The position numbers and the translations under genes were made by a program. 9,679 nucleotides of DNA, taken from positions 1 to 9,679 of the forward strand of contig CAMUQM010000065.1 of NCBI GenBank assembly GCA_947095945.1. The letters are read 5' to 3'. Origin of the DNA: an uncultured Prevotella sp. (GTDB taxonomy: Bacteria; Bacteroidota; Bacteroidia; Bacteroidales; Bacteroidaceae). The notes under the pieces were generated by a model that saw nothing but the letters and a program-made list of their open reading frames with translations, ran no database searches and had not been told where the DNA came from. This document shows, in pieces, positions 5,916 through 9,679 of this stretch. The number at the start of each line of letters is the position of its first letter. Position 1 is the stretch's first letter.

Positions 5916-5923
5916 CAAAGTTA
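5916..5923 (-). promoter_or_regulatory. Candidate -7 element for the Crp/Fnr gene
   Basis: TAACTTTG on the minus strand fits TAnnTTTG and ends five bases before ATG 5910. If used, the 5' untranslated region is nearly zero for the ATG at 5910 and about 15 bases for the ATG at 5895. No clear -33 box is present, so this may be chance. Confidence 0.4.
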
Positions 5924-5963
5924 CGAAGATTCTGGCTATTACTATGATTTTAACTCTTTTTAA

Positions 5964-6034
5964 TTCGTCTTGGGCACATTTGTTACCTTATGCTCTCCTT
6001 GATATTTTATAATTTTGCACACAAATAAGACGAA
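5964..6034. promoter_or_regulatory. Interrupted inverted repeat around the hemerythrin promoter
   Basis: The right arm, ACAAATAAGACGAA (6021-6034), is the reverse complement of TTCGTCTT-ATTTGT. The left arm has the same two blocks at 5964-5971 and 5978-5983, separated by six bases (GGGCAC). The pair brackets the -7 element of the hemerythrin gene, with the right arm at the expected transcript start. It could be paired operator half-sites for the divergent regulator; this is inference. Confidence 0.4.
6010..6017 (+). promoter_or_regulatory. -7 promoter element for the hemerythrin-DUF488 unit
   Basis: TAATTTTG matches TAnnTTTG, which puts the transcript start near 6024 and leaves a leader of about 34 bases before ATG 6058. 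A TTTG at 5979-5982 is 27 bp away, longer than the usual 19-21 bp spacing, so the promoter may need an activator. Confidence 0.55.
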
Positions 6035-6057
6035 CAAGATAAAAGTAAAGATAACAA

Positions 6058-6581
6058 TGACACAAACATTTTCTCAAAGCGCTATCCCTTTTGAGGCATG
6101 GGACCTCGACCTACTCGTTGACTATGTACTGAAGTTTCATCACCGTTACATACGCAAGCAGGGTGAGGAACTTGCTATCAAATTGAACTCACTCGCTGCT
6201 AATCACCCAGAACTTGACCGTGTGGTAGATCATTTCCGTAACAGTGTTGCTGACCTTGATCTCCATTGTCAGAAGGAAGAGAATATTCTCTTTCCATACA
6301 TTCTTGACATTTTCAATGCAGCTGAGTACGGACAAGAGCATGCGCCTTTCCATTGTGGTACTATCCAGCACCCTATCAATGCAATGATGGCTGACCACAA
6401 CGATGAGATTGAACGTCATGAGCGTATTGCAGAACTAACAAACAACTACACTGCCCCTGAGGGTGCTGAGCCAGAATATGTGAAGGCACTTGCAGAGCTT
6501 CGTCAGTTCCGTGACAATCTCCTCGAACATATCTACGTAGAAAACGAGATAATGTTCCCAAGGGCATTAATATTAGAATAA
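6058..6581 (+). CDS. RIC/YtfE-like di-iron hemerythrin-domain protein
   Basis: The 174-residue cytosolic protein has the HHE-type four-helix bundle that holds a non-haem di-iron centre. Candidate ligands appear in the right order and spacing: His28/His29 in helix 1, His70-x3-Glu74 (HCQKEENILFP), His114 with Glu117 (PINAMMADHNDE), and His158-x3-Glu162 (HIYVENEIMFPRA). The PI-x-x-MM-x-x-H and LFP/MFPRA signatures are those of RIC (YtfE/ScdA) proteins, which take part in repair of iron-sulfur clusters after nitric-oxide or oxidative damage. It lacks the N-terminal ScdA domain of about 60 residues found in full-length YtfE, so it is a short form. I chose ATG 6058 because the upstream ATG at 6015 overlaps the -7 element and would add a non-conserved Lys/Asn-rich leader. 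The DUF488 gene follows after 4 bp, and a Crp/Fnr regulator diverges upstream. Confidence 0.88.
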
Positions 6582-6585
6582 GACA

Positions 6586-6927
6586 ATGAAAATCAAACAT
6601 GCTTACGCGCCGGTAGAAAAAACCGACGGTTATCGAATTCTCGTTGACCGGTTATGGCCGCGAGGCATTAGTAAAGAAAAGGCACAAATCGACCTTTGGT
6701 TGAAGTCTGTTGCGCCAAGTAATGAACTGCGTAAGTGGTTCGGTCATGACCCCGAACGGTTTGCAGAGTTCTCTGAACGATATCGTGCAGAGTTAGCTAC
6801 AAGTGGAGCCTTAGACGAATTGCGTAGCGTTCTCAAGGAACATCCCATCACTACCCTACTCTTTGCGGCACATGATGAGGAACATAACAATGCGGTTATA
6901 TTACAACACCTGCTTGAAACGGAATAA
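6586..6927 (+). CDS. DUF488 (YeaO-like) protein
   Basis: This 113-residue soluble protein belongs to the DUF488 family, YeaO subgroup. The family hallmark is at residues 17-28 (YRILVDRLWPRG), followed by IDLWLKSVAPSNELRKWFGHDP, a YRAEL segment and the end motif TLLFAAHDEEHNNAVILQHLL. Length is normal for the subgroup. No biochemical function is established to my knowledge. The ATG is only 4 bp after the hemerythrin stop codon and no terminator or promoter intervenes, so the two genes are almost certainly one transcript. This ties the protein to the same stress response if the regulator inference holds. The transcript ends at the hairpin 6983-7020. Confidence 0.88.
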   Translation: MKIKHAYAPVEKTDGYRILVDRLWPRGISKEKAQIDLWLKSVAPSNELRKWFGHDPERFAEFSERYRAELATSGALDELRSVLKEHPITTLLFAAHDEEHNNAVILQHLLETE

Positions 6928-6982
6928 TCCTTTATTCCATTAAAGCAGGAGGAGCAAAAGAATCAAAGTGGGGAAACAAAAC

Positions 6983-7020
6983 AAAAAGGGGTGTGTCGAG
7001 ATAGACACATCCTCTTTTTT
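6983..7020 (+). terminator. Intrinsic terminator of the hemerythrin-DUF488 unit
   Basis: AAAAAGGGGTGTGTC pairs with GACACATCCTCTTTTT across the loop GAGATA: 15 positions with two G-U pairs and one mismatch, then a run of six Ts. It lies 55 bases after the stop codon. The interval 6928-6982 is A/G-rich with nothing else recognisable. This hairpin is homologous to the opposed one at 7176-7214. Confidence 0.85.
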
Positions 7021-7150
7021 GGCGAAGATGTCAACCCTTTTTGAAGAAAAGGTCAACCCTTTTTGAAGAAAAGGTCAACCCTTTTTGAAAAAACAGTCGA
7101 CTATTTTTGAAAAATAGTCGACTGTTTTGATGAAAAGTGTTGACCCTTTT
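7021..7150. repeat. Six-unit ~22-bp tandem repeat array
   Basis: Units start at 7021, 7043, 7065, 7087, 7109 and 7129 with lengths 22, 22, 22, 22, 20 and 22. Units two and three are the same, GAAGAAAAGGTCAACCCTTT plus two Ts. Each unit is an A-rich half, a six-base core (GTCAAC, GTCGAC or GTTGAC) and a T-rich half, so each can form a small AAAAGG/CCTTTT-type hairpin. The last core is the reverse complement of the first three. The array lies exactly between two opposed terminators in a gap with no gene. Confidence 0.85.
7090..7128. repeat. Perfect 39-nt palindrome within the array
   Basis: Units four and five form a flawless 19-bp inverted repeat (7090-7108 and 7110-7128) about a single central G. 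Each arm contains AGTCGACT, itself a palindrome. As RNA it would fold into a long hairpin, and as DNA it could extrude a cruciform or bind a pair of dimeric proteins. Confidence 0.9.
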
Positions 7151-7175
7151 GTTAACAGAATAAGTTTTAGGAAAT

Positions 7176-7214
7176 AAAAAGAGAGGATGTGTCTATCTTG
7201 CCACACCCTCTTCT
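7176..7214 (-). terminator. Intrinsic terminator of the type IX substrate gene
   Basis: On the minus strand AAGAGGGTGTGG, loop CAAGATAGA and CACATCCTCTC pair with two bulges and then run into TTTTTATTT. It starts about 50 bases after the stop codon at 7263. The sequence is a diverged inverted copy of the 6983-7020 terminator, sharing the 17-base block AGATAGACACATCCTCT except for local indels. Confidence 0.75.
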
Positions 7215-7262
7215 TGTTTTTGTTTTCTAAGACTCACACTCAAAGTATCAAAGGCTAATTCC

Positions 7263-9679
7263 TTAGCGCTTTAAGGTAAAAGACTTTACACCTTCATCTG
7301 TGCTAAGCTTCAAGATGAAAACCTTTGGCTGAACACCTGACAAGTCTATACGCTGCTGATAGATGCCCTGCTGCAAGAGACTACCGTCTATTGAGAAGAG
7401 CTGATACTTCAGATACTTGCCATTAACCGTTAGTTCTGAACCAGTAACAACAGGCTGCAATGCATTCTCATCATCACCAGTAACATTGCTTATACCAGCA
7501 GTGATAGGTTGCGCAAGCAACTTCACGATGATTGGTTCTGCACCACGTGTCTGAACAAGCAATGCCGCAGCGTGTGTCTTAGAGTCATTACTCTTGAAAC
7601 CTACAGCAATCGGACCACCTTCAAGAGGTAACTTCTCACTTGAAACCTTAAAGTACTTCTTCTGAGCAGAAGGAGCCAAAGTGATAGTTACAGGTGCCGT
7701 AGTACGATGAGTAAATATATTAAGTACCTGAGGTGTCATCTCCTGCCCTGAACGGAATACAAACTGAATGAAATCATTATCAATGCTCAATTCAGGAAGA
7801 TCAGTACGTCCGAAAGTCACATCATCTATCATAAAGTTCAATGAAGTAGCATTACCACCCACTGGACTATAGTAAGAGAAAGCAACATGGAACTTATCAT
7901 CGATTGTCAGCCCTTCTACCTTAGAAAGGTCTATACGATAGTCAAACCACATATCAGGCTCCAAATTAACCCCTGCTGGGACGTATTTAGAAATGTCTAA
8001 GTAATAAGGTGTAGCCTTCCCATCTTTCTCTGTGATGATATAGAAACCGAACTGTTCCTCACCATTGGTCGTCTGATTACGATACATCAAGCTGAAAGTC
8101 AAGTCCTTGCTTTGTGCATTCTTATAAGAGAGGGTTGGAGAAATAAGCCAGCTTTCATGCTCACGCTTATCCACAACACCATACTTCAAGAAAGAAATCT
8201 GTGCTACTTCATTCTCAACAACCGTCTGCGCAGCATCCTTCTGTTGCCATGCATAGAATGGACGTTCACCACGTACGGTGAGGTTCTGCCAGCCCTTCAA
8301 TCCGAGAATACGTGTGTGACGTAAACCGGAGAAAGTTTCATTGAGAACTGCTAAAGGTTCGCTATCTGCATCCTTCAACATTGCTTCCTCAATCTTATCA
8401 AATGTTTTACGCGCATCTGCTGTATTAGGAGTGATAGTAACACTCTGCACTTCTACACTCTCTGAAGAAACAAAGCGTACAAGTGTAGGACGATGAGTGC
8501 CCACTACATATTTACCATCGCTATCAGCTGCTGTAAGCGAAGTCCAGTGACCACCACCATCAACAGAATATTCAGCAATGCACTTTGCAGCACTAACTGC
8601 TGGAGATAGCTGAAGCGTATTGACACCATCAGCGACCAGTTCGTCATAGTAAAGTGTATCCTTTGCTGAAAGCGTAACACTACTTGCACCATTCCACTTA
8701 CCATTAAGTTTCCAGTAGCCTAAGTCAAACTTATGATAACCCTTCCACTCAGCACCTTTAAAGCGGTTGTCCATTGCACGGTCTTCTGTGAATTTCTCAA
8801 CCAAATCAGCAGTTGTTGCTACCTGTGAAACACCCTTGAGTTTGATAACTAATGTATCAGCCAAAATACTTGATACCCTTAACTCAGCCTCATACTCACC
8901 GGGCTCACGTGGTGCAAAAGTTACTTTTACTGGACGTTGATAGAGCTTACCTGCTTTTGTTGCATAGTAATACTGACCTACATCTATACGGAAAGGAGCA
9001 TTTGCTTCATGCTTCAAAACAAGGTTCACGTTCGTAATAACATCATTAATCTCAAACTCAATTGACTGCTCGTCAGTCTTTCCCGGGGCGGCATTCATCG
9101 TACGAACCTGCTGTCCTGACTTAAGTTTAATAGTTGGTGTTGTACCAGCTTTCTTGAAGTAACCTGTCAAACTGAGTGAACCACTATTCTCTGACTCAGC
9201 ACCAGAGAAACGAAGTTTATAAGTATTACCACCTACATAGACACCAGCTACCTGCGGAGTAATAGTCAAATTAGCTTTAACAGTACCATTCTTAGGCAAT
9301 TTTGCCACATCTAACTTCATCACCGAAGAAGACTCTGTACCTGCAAAGTTAGGCGCCTGTTCAGTACCAAGATGCATACCCTGCAATGCAACAGGGAAAG
9401 TTGTTGGCTGCCCCACCTCACCTGTCATCGTACGATATTGTGGAAGAATAGCAACAAGAGCTTTCTTATCCTTTTCAGCCAAACGTAACACACTAAAATC
9501 ATCCATGCGCACCTGACTCTCTGGAGCAACCAGAAGGGCGAACTCCAACTTCACTGCACCAGCTGGACAAACTGTACGGAACTTTAAATCACCATACGCT
9601 TTCATACGCCCGAAATAGATTTCAGGATTATTGATAAAGTCTTTTTCTGCAGAAACAAGCTCATTGCCTGCAGCATCCA
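7263..9679 (-). CDS. Large secreted or surface protein with choice-of-anchor-J-like domain and type IX sorting signal (5' end missing)
   Basis: The frame is open to the window edge, so about 804 C-terminal residues are seen and the true start is beyond 9679. From the N-terminal side, FALLVAPESQVRMDDFSVLR resembles the last strands of a jelly-roll binding domain. Two beta-rich Ig-like or ASPM-type segments follow, about 9420-9160 (PKNGTVKANLTITPQVAGVY) and 9160-8830 (VKVTFAPREPGEYEAELRVS). About 8350-7800 resembles a choice-of-anchor J (cleaved-adhesin) domain, with LNETFSGLRHTRILGLKGWQ, SWLISPTLSY and FMIDDVTFG. Another Ig-like segment covers about 7800-7500. The last 70 or so residues are a type A type IX secretion C-terminal domain (YQLFSIDGSLLQQG, IDLSGVQPKVFILKL, ending SFTLKR). 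The protein should therefore cross the outer membrane by that system and be attached or released. No catalytic domain is visible; one could lie upstream, as in gingipain-like proteases, or the protein may be an adhesin. Confidence 0.85.
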   Translation of the reverse strand, partial: DAAGNELVSAEKDFINNPEIYFGRMKAYGDLKFRTVCPAGAVKLEFALLVAPESQVRMDDFSVLRLAEKDKKALVAILPQYRTMTGEVGQPTTFPVALQGMHLGTEQAPNFAGTESSSVMKLDVAKLPKNGTVKANLTITPQVAGVYVGGNTYKLRFSGAESENSGSLSLTGYFKKAGTTPTIKLKSGQQVRTMNAAPGKTDEQSIEFEINDVITNVNLVLKHEANAPFRIDVGQYYYATKAGKLYQRPVKVTFAPREPGEYEAELRVSSILADTLVIKLKGVSQVATTADLVEKFTEDRAMDNRFKGAEWKGYHKFDLGYWKLNGKWNGASSVTLSAKDTLYYDELVADGVNTLQLSPAVSAAKCIAEYSVDGGGHWTSLTAADSDGKYVVGTHRPTLVRFVSSESVEVQSVTITPNTADARKTFDKIEEAMLKDADSEPLAVLNETFSGLRHTRILGLKGWQNLTVRGERPFYAWQQKDAAQTVVENEVAQISFLKYGVVDKREHESWLISPTLSYKNAQSKDLTFSLMYRNQTTNGEEQFGFYIITEKDGKATPYYLDISKYVPAGVNLEPDMWFDYRIDLSKVEGLTIDDKFHVAFSYYSPVGGNATSLNFMIDDVTFGRTDLPELSIDNDFIQFVFRSGQEMTPQVLNIFTHRTTAPVTITLAPSAQKKYFKVSSEKLPLEGGPIAVGFKSNDSKTHAAALLVQTRGAEPIIVKLLAQPITAGISNVTGDDENALQPVVTGSELTVNGKYLKYQLFSIDGSLLQQGIYQQRIDLSGVQPKVFILKLSTDEGVKSFTLKR

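Noticed and set aside
6015..6057. Upstream ATG of the hemerythrin gene as the true start
   Set aside because: It lies inside the -7 element and would precede the predicted transcript start; the added residues are Lys/Asn/Thr-rich and unlike the family.
7021..7150. CRISPR array
   Set aside because: The units are contiguous without unique spacers, the period is only about 22 bp, and no cas genes are present.

Overview
The window reads as chromosome of a Bacteroidota bacterium, most likely a Prevotella-type organism (inference). The base composition is moderately AT-rich. Genes start after A-rich leaders without clear Shine-Dalgarno sequences, several upstream regions carry the Bacteroidota -7 element TAnnTTTG, and the right end encodes a large exported protein with a type IX secretion (Por) C-terminal sorting domain. 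No transposase, phage gene or CRISPR array is visible. Most of the window is housekeeping, with informative non-coding sequence between the genes.

Layout, left to right. Positions 1-54 are the 3' end of tmRNA (ssrA), followed by a perfect 19-bp terminator hairpin. A non-coding stretch carries copy A of a 53-bp dispersed palindromic repeat. The next three genes lie on the minus strand and read in the order yhhQ (queuosine-precursor transporter), queF (preQ0 reductase), then an SGNH/GDSL esterase that is a pseudogene with two in-frame stop codons. Directly upstream of yhhQ is a 39-nt element that matches a preQ1-I riboswitch. Its pseudoknot tail runs into the yhhQ start codon, so it should close translation when preQ1 is abundant. 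Transporter, reductase and sensor together form a compact preQ0 salvage circuit with product feedback.

Divergent from yhhQ is a plus-strand exported thioredoxin/TlpA-like protein that ends at a strong hairpin terminator. Copy B of the dispersed repeat follows in the opposite orientation. On the minus strand lie a Crp/Fnr-type regulator and, 50 bp downstream of it, a CaCA-family Ca2+/Na+ antiporter. Divergent from the regulator is a two-gene plus-strand unit: a RIC/YtfE-like di-iron hemerythrin protein and a DUF488 (YeaO-like) protein. The regulator/hemerythrin arrangement suggests a nitrosative or oxidative stress response (inference).

The 335-bp gap between the DUF488 gene and the convergent type IX secretion substrate is the most structured DNA here. 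Two homologous terminator hairpins face each other as long inverted repeats. Between them sits a six-unit, roughly 22-bp tandem array in which two units form a perfect 39-nt palindrome. The minus-strand gene at the right end (7263 onward) is a multidomain surface or secreted protein whose N-terminus lies beyond the window.
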